A stretch of DNA of 64,000 bases from Metabacillus fastidiosus NBRC 101226 (lineage in GTDB: Bacteria > Bacillota > Bacilli > Bacillales > Bacillaceae). The position numbers and the translations under genes were made by a program. The notes beneath the pieces are model-generated. The model had not been told where the DNA came from, did not search any database, and saw only the letters and a program-made list of their open reading frames with translations. Numbering within the stretch: position 1 is the stretch's first letter; the number at the start of each line of letters is the position of its first letter. The stretch spans positions 1-64,000 of the forward strand of contig NZ_BCVG01000006.1 in assembly GCF_001591625.1 (NCBI RefSeq), in the 5' to 3' direction. Of the stretch, positions 17,522-27,250 are shown in pieces.

Positions 17522-20107
17522 ATGTCTAAAAACACTTTAATATTTTGTATGATTGTATCCTGTCTTTTTGTTGTTATGGTTGCATACCCTCTAAAAAGCA
17601 GTGCTGCTGCAAATAATGAGGATGCTCCATTTGAGAATTTAGGACCGAAAGTAGAACATTTAAACGTTATAAAAGGTAAGCTTGCTTCTTTAGAAGGTCA
17701 GAATTATTACGTTGCCTTATTGCAAGGGAAACCTGCAAAAGTGGCTGTTATTGATTATGAGACGAAAAAGCTTATCGATCTTAAGGAGTTAGAAGGAGCA
17801 GAGGATCCTTGGTCTATTGAAACATCTCCAGAAGGTATTGTTTGGATTGGGACAAACCCTAATGGTCATGTATACAAATATGATTTGAAGACGAAACAGG
17901 TTACTGATGTTGGAAGAGCTAATAAGAAAGAGACTGCTGTGTGGGACTTAGCATACGATTTAGAAAATAAGCGTTTGTTTGGCGGTACTTCTTATCTTGG
18001 CACTTTATTTGCTTACAATGAACATGAGAGTTTTAGAGATTTTGGTAAAGTAATGCCAGGTAAGCAATATGCGAGAAGTATTGCATACGATAATACTGCA
18101 AATACTGTGTATATTGGCATGGGATCGCCTGCTGCATTGATTAAATGGAATCTAGTTACTTATGAACATACTAACTTATTAGAAGGCTATGATAAATCTA
18201 GTGGATCTGTCTATGATTTGGATTTAATAGATGGCCAGCTTTTTGCAAAAATGGAAGGAACGAATGAAATTATCCATTACGATGTGAAGACAGATGAGGT
18301 TGTCAACACGTTCAAAGCAAATTCAAGAGGTGTTTCAGAGAAGATACCTGATGAAACAGCTGTTTTCTATAGTGACGGCGGAAGTCTTTATAAATATAAC
18401 TATATGACACAGAATAGTGAGAAAATAGAGTCTAATCTTTATGGAACGGCAGCGGTATCGCTTGATATTGTACCGGGAAAAAATAAAGTTGTCGGATTAA
18501 CTGGGAATTCAGGAAGATTCTATGAATATGACTATAAGAAAAATCAATTTTCTATAAGTACATTAGAATTACCCGCTCAGTTTGTTGGAATTTATCGAAT
18601 TGGAAGCAGCTCAACAGGTGATATTTACAGCTCGGCATTCATTTCCGGCTCTTTATCCAAGTTTAATCCATTAACCTCTTCAAATGAGATTAATAGAATT
18701 GGGCAGGTTGAAGGATTTGCAGAACAGAATGGTAAAATGTATTTCGGAACATATCCAAATGCTGATATTTATGAATATGATCCTAAAAGCAGATGGAGTG
18801 CGGGATCAAACCCACGTAAATTAATCTCGCTCTCAGATGTAGGGCAGTCGCGACCATCTATTATGATAAGTGATGAGGAGAATCATCGTTTATTTATCGG
18901 AACTGGTCCAAAACGAGGAAACCATAGCGGATTATTAACGATTTATGATATAGACAAGCGTGAGGAAATAGAAAGTATTGAATTAAAAGAAGGACAGAGT
19001 GTTGTTTCTGCTACATATGATAAAAAGAATAACATTCTTTATGCCGGGACATCCGTTTATGATGGTACAGGAAAGAAAACAGAAGAAAGCGCCAGTATGT
19101 TTAAAATTGATTTAAATGTATCTCCATTCAATGTAGAAGAAATTGTTATTTCTAAAGGATATAATGAGTGGGTTTCTGCACTTAGATGGCATCCGGATGG
19201 TCGTGTTTTTGGAGTAGTAGACAATAAATTTATCGCTTACTATCTGGAAACGGAAAAAATAGATATTTATCCGATCATTCCGGAAAGTGTATTAGGAATG
19301 GGTAAAAACGAAGCTTTAATTAATGGCAATGATGGCTATTTATATGGAAGTGTACAGAAGAATTTATTTAGAGTAGACCTTGACTCATTTGATATTAAAT
19401 TGTTCCGTAAAGGAGATGTCAATACATTAGTTAGTGATCATCAAGGCTATCTTTATTTTAATAGCGGAGCGAATTTATGGAGAGTTCATTCAGAAAAGTT
19501 AACGAATGATATTGCGATCAATCCCGATCAGCTTCAAATTCCGCATGTAACAGTAACAGAGTCACCATTCCCGATCGCTCGTGTCTATACGAAGAAGCCA
19601 GTGGTTTTATATCAAAAAATGGCCGATGGAAGAATGGTTCCATATGATACACTTGGAGTGAAAAAAGCATTTCAGGTTTATGGTGTAGAAGGGCAGTATT
19701 ATCATACTGGAGGCGGATATTACATTTATCATGAAAGCTCTAAGTTGTCTCCTTATATTGGAAGATTATTTGTACTTGAGCCATTTCCTATGTTAACACC
19801 AAATGGACAGTTACACAGATATATTCAGCCGGGAGAAGAAATTAGAGTATATGATTATGATGAAGAAAAATATGATGTAGGTAATGGGTTTACGATTGCA
19901 AAAGATGTACTCGTTACTTATTATACTGGATCAGTCACATTGCTGGAGAATACTCCATTTTACAAGCATGGTGAAACAGAGCCGGCTGGTGAATTACCAG
20001 AAGGCGGCCAATATTTTATTACGAAGGCAGATGGAGATAAATTAGATATTGGTGATGGATACTACATCTTATATGATAAAAGTACTTTAAAATATAGTAA
20101 GAGTTAA
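17522..20107 (+). CDS. Secreted beta-propeller-like protein with three-repeat C-terminal module
   Basis: The 861-residue product has a signal peptide (about 1-29, ending SSA). Residues about 45-665 are made of repeated four-strand units with phrases such as GIVWIGTNPNGHVYKYDLKT, KLFGGTSYLGTL and KMYFGTYPNADIYEYDP. These suggest one or two seven- or eight-bladed propellers of the quinoprotein or YVTN kind. The last 190 residues (about 673-861) contain three copies of a unit ending Y..(T/V/I)G.G(Y/F). They are homologous to the end of the next gene, a subtilase. No catalytic motif is evident, so it may bind carbohydrate or protein at the surface. The start has aaggag at good spacing. Confidence 0.78.
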   Translation: MSKNTLIFCMIVSCLFVVMVAYPLKSSAAANNEDAPFENLGPKVEHLNVIKGKLASLEGQNYYVALLQGKPAKVAVIDYETKKLIDLKELEGAEDPWSIETSPEGIVWIGTNPNGHVYKYDLKTKQVTDVGRANKKETAVWDLAYDLENKRLFGGTSYLGTLFAYNEHESFRDFGKVMPGKQYARSIAYDNTANTVYIGMGSPAALIKWNLVTYEHTNLLEGYDKSSGSVYDLDLIDGQLFAKMEGTNEIIHYDVKTDEVVNTFKANSRGVSEKIPDETAVFYSDGGSLYKYNYMTQNSEKIESNLYGTAAVSLDIVPGKNKVVGLTGNSGRFYEYDYKKNQFSISTLELPAQFVGIYRIGSSSTGDIYSSAFISGSLSKFNPLTSSNEINRIGQVEGFAEQNGKMYFGTYPNADIYEYDPKSRWSAGSNPRKLISLSDVGQSRPSIMISDEENHRLFIGTGPKRGNHSGLLTIYDIDKREEIESIELKEGQSVVSATYDKKNNILYAGTSVYDGTGKKTEESASMFKIDLNVSPFNVEEIVISKGYNEWVSALRWHPDGRVFGVVDNKFIAYYLETEKIDIYPIIPESVLGMGKNEALINGNDGYLYGSVQKNLFRVDLDSFDIKLFRKGDVNTLVSDHQGYLYFNSGANLWRVHSEKLTNDIAINPDQLQIPHVTVTESPFPIARVYTKKPVVLYQKMADGRMVPYDTLGVKKAFQVYGVEGQYYHTGGGYYIYHESSKLSPYIGRLFVLEPFPMLTPNGQLHRYIQPGEEIRVYDYDEEKYDVGNGFTIAKDVLVTYYTGSVTLLENTPFYKHGETEPAGELPEGGQYFITKADGDKLDIGDGYYILYDKSTLKYSKS

Positions 20108-20115
20108 ATAGAGTC

Positions 20116-20154
20116 GGACTAATCTGTGTTGGATTAGTCCTTCTCTTTATTTTT
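20116..20154 (+). terminator. Rho-independent terminator
   Basis: Stem ggactaatc (20116-20124) with gattagtcc (20132-20140), then a T-rich tail. It separates the propeller gene from the subtilase gene. Confidence 0.88.
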
Positions 20155-20192
20155 AAAATGCATGATGCATTTTTATTATTGGGGGTTCATTT

Positions 20193-22661
20193 ATGAAAAA
20201 AGTAATCTATCTTATTATTGTTACACTTTTCTTTATACATTTTTCTACTATTCCTACATTTGCATCTGAACTCAATAATCATCCTTCATATGAAGAAAAT
20301 TCGAATCCTCCATCTGCAGAAAGTTTGCAGGAATTACTTTCAAAAAGAAAGCCGACAGCTTCAACACAAGAGGAACAATCTATTACGTTAAGTGAAGTAA
20401 AAGATAGAGAAATTGTTGTGAAAGGTAAGCTTAATTTAAAAGAATTGGATGGACTAGGTTTGACTTTCATCGAATCTATCAATTTAGCAGCTTCAGACTC
20501 TCTTCTTTATACATTTAAAATTCCAAAAGAGCTGAATTTTGAAAACACTTTGCAAAAGGTGACTGAATTGGAAGGTGTGGAAAAGGCCGAACCGAATTAT
20601 AAAATCGAATCGGCAGCTGTTTTAAATGATCCTCTTTATAAAGAACAATGGCATCTTCCAGCCTTGGATCTCCCGCAAGCTTGGGACTTAGTTCAATCTC
20701 GTAAGGAAGTAAAAGTGGCAGTGCTTGATACAGGGGTAAATAAAAATCATCCGGATTTAGCAGGGAAAATATTAAATGGCTATGACTTTATTAACGATGA
20801 TGCCGATCCGAACGATGATAATGGACATGGAACAAGAGTGGCTGGAGTTATCGCCGCTGTTGCGAATAATAAAAAAGGGGTAGTTGGAGTAAATCAAAAT
20901 GTGAAAATTATCCCTGTGAAAATTAGTAACCGGACAGGACACTCTACAATTGGTGACTCGGTTAAAGGGATTAACTATGCAATAGAACAAGGTGCAAATA
21001 TTATTAATATGAGTTACGGAAATTACCGTTATTCAGATCTTGAAAATGAAGCGCTTTGGGATGCTTACAACCATGGTATTACTCTTATTGCAGCAGCAGG
21101 AAATGATGGTACGAGTGAGGAGATGTATCCTGCTTCTTACAGCCCAGTGATAAGTGTAGCAGCAACAAATCAAAGTAAAGCTCTTGCCTCATTCTCTAAT
21201 AAAGGCGACTGGATTGATGTGTCTGCACCAGGAGAGAGAATTTATACTACACTTTCAAATGGAGGCTATGGCAGTACATCTGGCACATCATTTTCAGCAC
21301 CTATCGTATCGGGAATAGCTTCGTTATTATTAAATCAAAATCCTGATTTAACTCCGATGGAAGTAGAGTGGGCACTGCAATTAGGAACAAATACAGGGAA
21401 GTGGGAACGACATAAAGGCTATGGAATTGTAAATGCACTCAATAGCTTAAATGTTAAGTTTCCGTCTTTAGATAATGATATTTCTGATGATGAAGAGCAA
21501 GCATATGAGCTGCAGTTTAACAAGCCTTACATAGAAAAAATCGATCATCCTTATGATTACGATGTTTACCATGTGAAAGTAAATTCTAATTCACAGTTGA
21601 GATTGATTGTTGATCAATTTTCACCAGAGTTGGATATTAATATACAGCTTGCTAAAGTGGAAAATGGGCAATTTCAATTAATTGATATAATTGATGAAAA
21701 TGGACACGGAGTAGCAGAAGATCATTCACTTTTTGCCTCACAAGGCGATTATTATTTTATTTTATCTGATTACTATGATCATTGGTCAACGAAACCTTAT
21801 CGTATAAATGTTGTACTTCAGAGAGAGGACGTTGTAATTCAAAGTCCGAAACCGAATGTATTATCGGGTAAGTATAATAAGCCATTCAATCTTGAATTAA
21901 AAGCTGAATCAACTTCTAAAATGATTAAATATACATTAGATGGTTCAACACCTTCTTCTTCGAATGGCTATGAGTATAAGGAGCCTATCCCAGTCTATGA
22001 ATCAACGACTGTAAAGGCAATAGCGATAGCAGGAGCACTTGAAAGTGAAGTAGTGACTTTCAATTATGAAATTGATCCTTTGACGATCCCGAATGTATCT
22101 GCTCTAAAAGGATTTAATAAATATCCTGTTGCTCGTGTTATTATTCGCCAGGATGACATTGCTATGTATAAGAAGAATAGTGATAATAGCTTTACGAAAG
22201 CCAAAACTTTATCAAAGCATGAACAGTTGAAGGTTTTCGGGGTTTCCGGCTATTATTACAATGTAGGTGGTCCTTATTTTGTAAAATATGAGGAAGGAAA
22301 GACAATTTCCTATATTGGAAGAGTTCTTATTAAAGCACCGACAACCTTATATGATCCTGACGGAAATTTTTATAAAACGGTACAAAAAGGTGAAGCGCTG
22401 AAAGTTTATTCTTATAATGGCCAAGCTTATGATGTTGGGGGAGGCTATACAGTTCATAATGACCGCAACGCGTTTTTCTTAATCGGGTATATTAAACCGC
22501 AGAAGGATATAACAATGTACGATGTACAAGGCAGAAAGTTTTCAACATTAAAGAAAAATAATTTATATTATGTGAAAGCAATAGAAAATGGAAAAGTGGA
22601 TCTCGGTAACGGCTATTACGTATTAGATAGTAAAGAAGATTTCAATTTTATTAAAAACTAA
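20193..22661 (+). CDS. Secreted subtilisin-like serine protease (S8) with surface-binding C-terminus
   Basis: Signal peptide (about 1-25), a propeptide region (to about 145), then an S8 catalytic domain with Asp179 (VAVLDTGV), His212 (NGHGTRVAG), oxyanion Asn in AAAGNDG, and Ser366 (GTSFSAP). After it come a pre-peptidase-like beta domain (about 425-545), a chitobiase C-terminal-like domain (about 550-628) and the three-repeat module (about 633-822) shared with the preceding gene. The chitobiase-like part matches domains in the big nuclease at 1260. The enzyme should cleave proteins outside the cell while held near the wall by its tail. It has its own leader, with gggggttc before the ATG, and terminators on both sides. 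Confidence 0.93.
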   Translation: MKKVIYLIIVTLFFIHFSTIPTFASELNNHPSYEENSNPPSAESLQELLSKRKPTASTQEEQSITLSEVKDREIVVKGKLNLKELDGLGLTFIESINLAASDSLLYTFKIPKELNFENTLQKVTELEGVEKAEPNYKIESAAVLNDPLYKEQWHLPALDLPQAWDLVQSRKEVKVAVLDTGVNKNHPDLAGKILNGYDFINDDADPNDDNGHGTRVAGVIAAVANNKKGVVGVNQNVKIIPVKISNRTGHSTIGDSVKGINYAIEQGANIINMSYGNYRYSDLENEALWDAYNHGITLIAAAGNDGTSEEMYPASYSPVISVAATNQSKALASFSNKGDWIDVSAPGERIYTTLSNGGYGSTSGTSFSAPIVSGIASLLLNQNPDLTPMEVEWALQLGTNTGKWERHKGYGIVNALNSLNVKFPSLDNDISDDEEQAYELQFNKPYIEKIDHPYDYDVYHVKVNSNSQLRLIVDQFSPELDINIQLAKVENGQFQLIDIIDENGHGVAEDHSLFASQGDYYFILSDYYDHWSTKPYRINVVLQREDVVIQSPKPNVLSGKYNKPFNLELKAESTSKMIKYTLDGSTPSSSNGYEYKEPIPVYESTTVKAIAIAGALESEVVTFNYEIDPLTIPNVSALKGFNKYPVARVIIRQDDIAMYKKNSDNSFTKAKTLSKHEQLKVFGVSGYYYNVGGPYFVKYEEGKTISYIGRVLIKAPTTLYDPDGNFYKTVQKGEALKVYSYNGQAYDVGGGYTVHNDRNAFFLIGYIKPQKDITMYDVQGRKFSTLKKNNLYYVKAIENGKVDLGNGYYVLDSKEDFNFIKN

Positions 22662-22663
22662 GG

Positions 22664-22710
22664 AAAAAGATCAGTTTCCCCATGGTTAGCGGGGGACTGA
22701 TCTTTTTTAT
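22664..22710. terminator. Bidirectional terminator
   Basis: aaaaagatcagt (22664-22675) pairs with actgatcttttt (22696-22707) with cccc/gggg inside. A/T tracts on both sides serve the subtilase (plus) and the acyltransferase (minus). Confidence 0.92.
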
Positions 22711-22722
22711 GGTTATGATTTA

Positions 22723-23754
22723 TTAAGGTACAATCTTTTTAATTAACGGTATTTTTTGTAAAATAAGAACGATAATCAGACTGACGACTAAAGTGAAAGC
22801 AGATAGTAATGGGATACCAGCCCATGCACGCACTGTATGGCCATGGATATCATAATTTTCTAATAAAAGCAGAAAAATATATGGGTGAACTAAGTAAATA
22901 CCAAGGCTTGCCCGATTAATTAAAGCAAATACAGAAAATTTACATAGATCAAATGTAATATACTTGAAAATAAGGAAAACAGCCATTGATGTAATAACTG
23001 CTGGCATGTTTAAGTAATGGTAAAAGTAACCATCTAATATACCTTCATTCTCCAGTGTTAAGAAGTAAGTGCCTCTTATAATAACGAACATTGCTATCGC
23101 TGCTAATAAATAAATAATCCATCTTGCGAACTTAGGAAGCTCGTAGTTATGTAAATAGTAACCGAGAAGGAAATAGCCGATATATCCTGTTGCAGCTTCC
23201 ACATTTATATCGATTTTAATTTCATAAAATTTAGCTATTAAACTAAAGCCGCTCGTAACGATTAAACAGAGAATTAAATAATATTCAATATTTCTTCTAG
23301 TCGCTGTAGCAAAATAAACTCTTAGTACCGGAAGGATTAAGTAAAGGGCAATAATGACGTAAAGAAACCAGAGATGGTAATAAATCTTCCCTTCTAAAAA
23401 TGCTTTAAGAATTAGAAATGGATCATTTTCTATCATTTCATCATTTATTTGAACGACTAAATAAAATATACTCCATGCTATAAACGGAATAATAACCTTA
23501 CTTACCCGCTTTTTTACAAAAATAGACGGTTTTTCTACCTTCGCAGGTTTAAGCAATAAAGCTCCGCTTATCATGAAAAAGATTGGAACACACCATCTCA
23601 TGAATGAGTCGTATACATTGCCGGTCCACCAAGTTACATTTGTAACAGAACCGAATTTATAAAGGATCGGTGCAGCACTATGTAAAAGAATAACACCAAA
23701 AGTAGCGATAATCCGTAGATTATCAAAGTATATAATCCTCGACCTGTCCATCAT
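22723..23754 (-). CDS. Acyltransferase family 3 membrane protein
   Basis: A polytopic protein of 343 residues with about ten membrane segments and the family-3 acyltransferase hallmarks: RIIYFDNLRIIATFGVILLH near the N-terminus, FFMISGALLL and YLVHPYIF. Members transfer acetyl or other acyl groups to surface sugars. Near an S-layer and SCWP locus it may acylate the polymer or peptidoglycan; the SGNH partner domain of OatA is absent. The start at 23754 (MMDRSR) is chosen because aaaaaggat lies 7 bases upstream; a longer frame extends to 23793. It is the only minus-strand gene between 1 and 27 kb. Confidence 0.87.
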   Translation of the reverse strand: MMDRSRIIYFDNLRIIATFGVILLHSAAPILYKFGSVTNVTWWTGNVYDSFMRWCVPIFFMISGALLLKPAKVEKPSIFVKKRVSKVIIPFIAWSIFYLVVQINDEMIENDPFLILKAFLEGKIYYHLWFLYVIIALYLILPVLRVYFATATRRNIEYYLILCLIVTSGFSLIAKFYEIKIDINVEAATGYIGYFLLGYYLHNYELPKFARWIIYLLAAIAMFVIIRGTYFLTLENEGILDGYFYHYLNMPAVITSMAVFLIFKYITFDLCKFSVFALINRASLGIYLVHPYIFLLLLENYDIHGHTVRAWAGIPLLSAFTLVVSLIIVLILQKIPLIKKIVP

Positions 23755-23939
23755 CAACACATCCTTTTTACAAGTTACTCGTAATAAAAGCATCCATTGA
23801 AGAAATATAGCAGATTATGTTTGGTAAATCAAAAGGCAAAATGAGGATTTCGACTATTTATGTTGAAATATATCCATTTATTTTAGTAGTTTTGATATGA
23901 TTAATAATGTAGAAATTTAAGAGAAAAGGAGAATGAAAG

Positions 23940-25709
23940 TTGAAAAAGAGCATTTTATCCGCTTTTTTCTTTTTATGTATATGTATGCTGCTAAGCTTTT
24001 CACCGGAACAAGCTTCAGCTGCTTCATATATCGATACAAAGCAAGTATATACATATGAAATAATGGAACAGGACATTGAGGAATTGGCAAAAGCCTATCC
24101 AGACCTAATCCAATATAAAGTGATTGGTAAAAGTGAGTATGGCAGAAATATTTATGCTGTATCTCTTGGAAAAGGTTCTTCTGTTTCCTTCATTAATGGC
24201 TCACATCATGCACGGGAATGGATGACGACGATTGTAAATATGTATATGATCGATCAATATGCGAACGCCTATAAAAACGGTACATCTATAAACGGGTATA
24301 ATGTAAAATCTATCTTAAATGATTCGACGATCTGGTTCGTACCGATGGTAAATCCAGACGGTGTAACATTACAGCAGTTCGGATTAAAAAAGTTTCCGAA
24401 AGAAGACCATGATGATTTAATTAAAATGAATGCAGGCAGTACAAATTTTAGCAGATGGAAGGCAAATGCAAAAGGACTGGATTTAAACCGCCAATACGAT
24501 GCAGATTGGAAAAATATTTGCTGTAATCCTGGAAAGCCTTATTTTAAAAATTATAAAGGTCCAAAACCTCATCATGCAAAAGAAGTAACAGCAGTTTTAG
24601 ATTTTGTTAACGAAATTAAACCAGAAATCTCTGTAAGTTACCATAGCAGCGGGCAGATTTTATATTGGAATTTCCACCAGAAAGGTACTCAATATAATAG
24701 GGATCATGCACTGGCGAAACAGATTGGAAGAATGACTGGCTACTCTCTCGTATATCCTAAATCGAATCCTTCCGGAGGCGGATTTACAGACTGGTTTATT
24801 TCTCATTATAACAGGCCGGCTTTTACACCGGAAATTGCTCCTTATGTGCAAGAGACAAGTCCGCCGCTGTCTGTCTTTCCTAAAGTGTGGAATGAAAATA
24901 AAGCAGTCGGACTTTACGTGACAAAAGAAGGGCATAAGCTGTTCATGGGGAGATATCAAAATGTTCAAGCTACTGCTACAAAGAAAGTAAATAATGCTCT
25001 GTTAAAGAGTAAAGCGTTAAGATCATATCATACAACGAATATTAAAACAGTGTCAGATCTTAATATATCAGCAGATTTTACTAATCTTTTTAATGATACA
25101 GGGAAGCTTATTAAAGAAGCAGAACAGTCTTTAGTAAACTTAACAGAAACAGATAAAACAAGGCTATCTACTTATATAGAAGAGGCAAAAGCACGTAGAA
25201 CAGATGCGGCCAGATTTATAGACGCAGTTAATACCGGCAATAAATTATTAGAACAAAAAACTGACTTTGATCGCCTTCTGCTCCAAGGGAAGCTCGATGA
25301 CACAATTGTTATGAATTATAATGAACTGTCATCAAGTATTAATAGAGCTGAAAAAGTAGTTAGTAGAATATACGGAAGTGAATACCGTAAATTAGCAGGC
25401 GAGAAATATATTAGTCCTAGCAAAATTTCGAGAGAATCTATTATTTATGAGGTTTCCACATATAATTTACTAGGAGTTATTGACGATGAGCTTGAACAAC
25501 AGCAGTATTCACAAGTGAAAGAACGATTTGCTATGTTAGAGCGTCTTGAAGAAAGGTCCGTTCAAATAAAAGCTGACGGGAATAAAAAGTATCCTGGCAA
25601 ATATCCTGATTATCCTGAAATTGAAGCACAGCTTCAAATATGGAAGCAGAATTTAGCTGGAAAGTATAAAGAGATAACTGATGGTGAGCTTAGTAATAAT
25701 GTAGAATAA
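23940..25709 (+). CDS. Secreted M14 zinc carboxypeptidase with SbsC-like wall anchor
   Basis: The signal peptide (about 1-28) is followed by an M14 metallopeptidase domain (about 36-340). Zinc ligands are His90 and Glu93 (HHARE) and His235 (SYHSSG); the catalytic Glu298 is in FTPEIAPY. NPDGV and GLDLNRQY are also present. Residues about 370-580 repeat the helical domain of the S-layer protein (TDAARFIDAV, SRESIIYEVSTY, RLEERSVQIK), here at the C-terminus. The target could be peptides of the wall or of proteins; the anchor would hold it on the SCWP under the S-layer. The start is TTG 23940, 10 bases after aaaaggag. The ATG at 23933 is out of frame. Confidence 0.9.
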   Translation: MKKSILSAFFFLCICMLLSFSPEQASAASYIDTKQVYTYEIMEQDIEELAKAYPDLIQYKVIGKSEYGRNIYAVSLGKGSSVSFINGSHHAREWMTTIVNMYMIDQYANAYKNGTSINGYNVKSILNDSTIWFVPMVNPDGVTLQQFGLKKFPKEDHDDLIKMNAGSTNFSRWKANAKGLDLNRQYDADWKNICCNPGKPYFKNYKGPKPHHAKEVTAVLDFVNEIKPEISVSYHSSGQILYWNFHQKGTQYNRDHALAKQIGRMTGYSLVYPKSNPSGGGFTDWFISHYNRPAFTPEIAPYVQETSPPLSVFPKVWNENKAVGLYVTKEGHKLFMGRYQNVQATATKKVNNALLKSKALRSYHTTNIKTVSDLNISADFTNLFNDTGKLIKEAEQSLVNLTETDKTRLSTYIEEAKARRTDAARFIDAVNTGNKLLEQKTDFDRLLLQGKLDDTIVMNYNELSSSINRAEKVVSRIYGSEYRKLAGEKYISPSKISRESIIYEVSTYNLLGVIDDELEQQQYSQVKERFAMLERLEERSVQIKADGNKKYPGKYPDYPEIEAQLQIWKQNLAGKYKEITDGELSNNVE

Positions 25710-25904
25710 AAGCATAGAAATTTGTAGAACGCAGGTAGTAATACCTGTGTTTTTTATGGTTGATTTTTAAGGTTTTGTCGAGAATTATCCTAATTTGTAA
25801 TATAAATGTAATATAAGAGTGTAACTTTTAATGTTCTTGTTACAGTATCTATTAAAAAGATCAGTTATACTACAGAAGTGTAATAATCAATGAGGTGATC
25901 TTTT

Positions 25905-27053
25905 TTGAAAAAATACATATATACATTTTTGTTGCTTTGCCCAATTCTATTATTAACTTTAAGTGTTAATAAAGCGATGGCAGCAACGAAGGAAGAACAG
26001 TTTATCGAGAACAGTAAGAAGTATTTGGGAATACCGTACAAATTTGGCGGAACAACACCGAAAGCTTTTGATTGCTCAGGATATCTTGGCTACGTTTTTA
26101 AAGAATACGGTTATTCGCTTCCGAGAACGGTTGCTGGTATATACAGTTCAAAGAACTTTTCACCAGTTAAGGAACTTCAAGTAGGGGATATCGTCTTTTT
26201 CACAACATATAAAAAGGGCGCATCACATGCAGGAATCTACATTGGGCAAGATCAGTTTATACATGCAGCAAGCTCAAATGGTGTGTCAATTAACAAATTG
26301 CAAGACTCTTATTGGAAAAATAGATACATAGGTGCAAAGCGTCATAGTTTACTATCAAATGATTTAAATTCTCCATCACAAGATGAAGTGGAAGAACTAT
26401 GGAAAACTGGACTTCAACATTATATGAGCGAGAATGTAACAATGAAAAATGAAGAGCTTTTAAAAGACTTCCAGGAAATAAGAACAAGCCTTTCAGCTAA
26501 TGATCGTGTAAAGGCAGAAGTATATCTTACTAAAACAGCTAATTTAATTGACTCTGTTAACTTAGCGGCTAAATTAGAACAGTCTACAAATGAGCTTAAA
26601 AAGGTATTAATTGAAAATCAGCAGCTTGATGAAAGTTCTGTTGCTTTATATCACAGTTTTTCTGAGGATATTCGTAAAAGTGAAAAAGTATACAGCCGTC
26701 TAAGCGGTTCAGATTTAAGAAAGAGATTCAATCAAGAATCTATTACACCAGCAAAGATTTCAAAAGAAACAGTCATCTATGAAGTATCAATGTACGGATT
26801 GCTTAAAGTAATTGAGGATACAGTTGCACAAGGTAATGTAAGTGAAGCACAAAGTCTATTAGAAAAATATAATAGACTTGAAAATAGAGCATCTGAAATT
26901 AAAATATTAGGTAATTCCATTCATGAAAATGCCTATAATACTTTAGAAACTATAAATGCGCAATTGAAAGAAAGAAAAAGTTTAATAGAAAAGCAATTAC
27001 CTGCAGTAGAGAAACCGGAAGCAAAAGAAGAAGCAGTTACTCCGGCGGCATAA
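25905..27053 (+). CDS. NlpC/P60 peptidoglycan hydrolase with SbsC-like wall anchor
   Basis: The signal peptide (about 1-26) precedes an NlpC/P60 domain (about 30-145) with catalytic Cys57 (FDCSGYLGYVF) and His108 (ASHAGIYIG). Such enzymes cut the stem peptide between D-Glu and the diamino acid. Residues about 160-355 are a third copy of the helical domain seen in the S-layer protein (LIDSVNLAAKL, SKETVIYEVSMYGLLKVI, RLENRASEIK). It starts at TTG 25905 behind gaggtgat. It sits in tandem with the M14 gene in the same orientation but has its own spacer, and a terminator follows. Confidence 0.9.
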   Translation: MKKYIYTFLLLCPILLLTLSVNKAMAATKEEQFIENSKKYLGIPYKFGGTTPKAFDCSGYLGYVFKEYGYSLPRTVAGIYSSKNFSPVKELQVGDIVFFTTYKKGASHAGIYIGQDQFIHAASSNGVSINKLQDSYWKNRYIGAKRHSLLSNDLNSPSQDEVEELWKTGLQHYMSENVTMKNEELLKDFQEIRTSLSANDRVKAEVYLTKTANLIDSVNLAAKLEQSTNELKKVLIENQQLDESSVALYHSFSEDIRKSEKVYSRLSGSDLRKRFNQESITPAKISKETVIYEVSMYGLLKVIEDTVAQGNVSEAQSLLEKYNRLENRASEIKILGNSIHENAYNTLETINAQLKERKSLIEKQLPAVEKPEAKEEAVTPAA

Positions 27054-27063
27054 ACTAAGTAAA

Positions 27064-27094
27064 GGGCACTTACTTCATTGTAAGTGTCTTTTTT
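27064..27094 (+). terminator. Rho-independent terminator
   Basis: Stem cacttac (27067-27073) with gtaagtg (27080-27086), extended by wobble pairs, followed by a T run. Confidence 0.88.
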
Positions 27095-27212
27095 ATATGC
27101 ATATTATTGATATACCCAATAATTTTATTATCAATCTTCAAATTGGATAAAATATGTTAAATATGAGTCGAAACTTAAGTATGTGTACAAGAGTTTAATC
27201 CTCTATCTGTAA

Positions 27213-27244
27213 TAAAAAAAGAGAGCAAGTTATTTGCCCTCTTC
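27213..27244 (-). terminator. Rho-independent terminator of secA2-slaP
   Basis: Read on the minus strand, agagggcaa pairs with ttgctctct (one wobble), followed by seven T. It lies just after the slaP stop. Confidence 0.85.
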
Positions 27245-27250
27245 TACATA

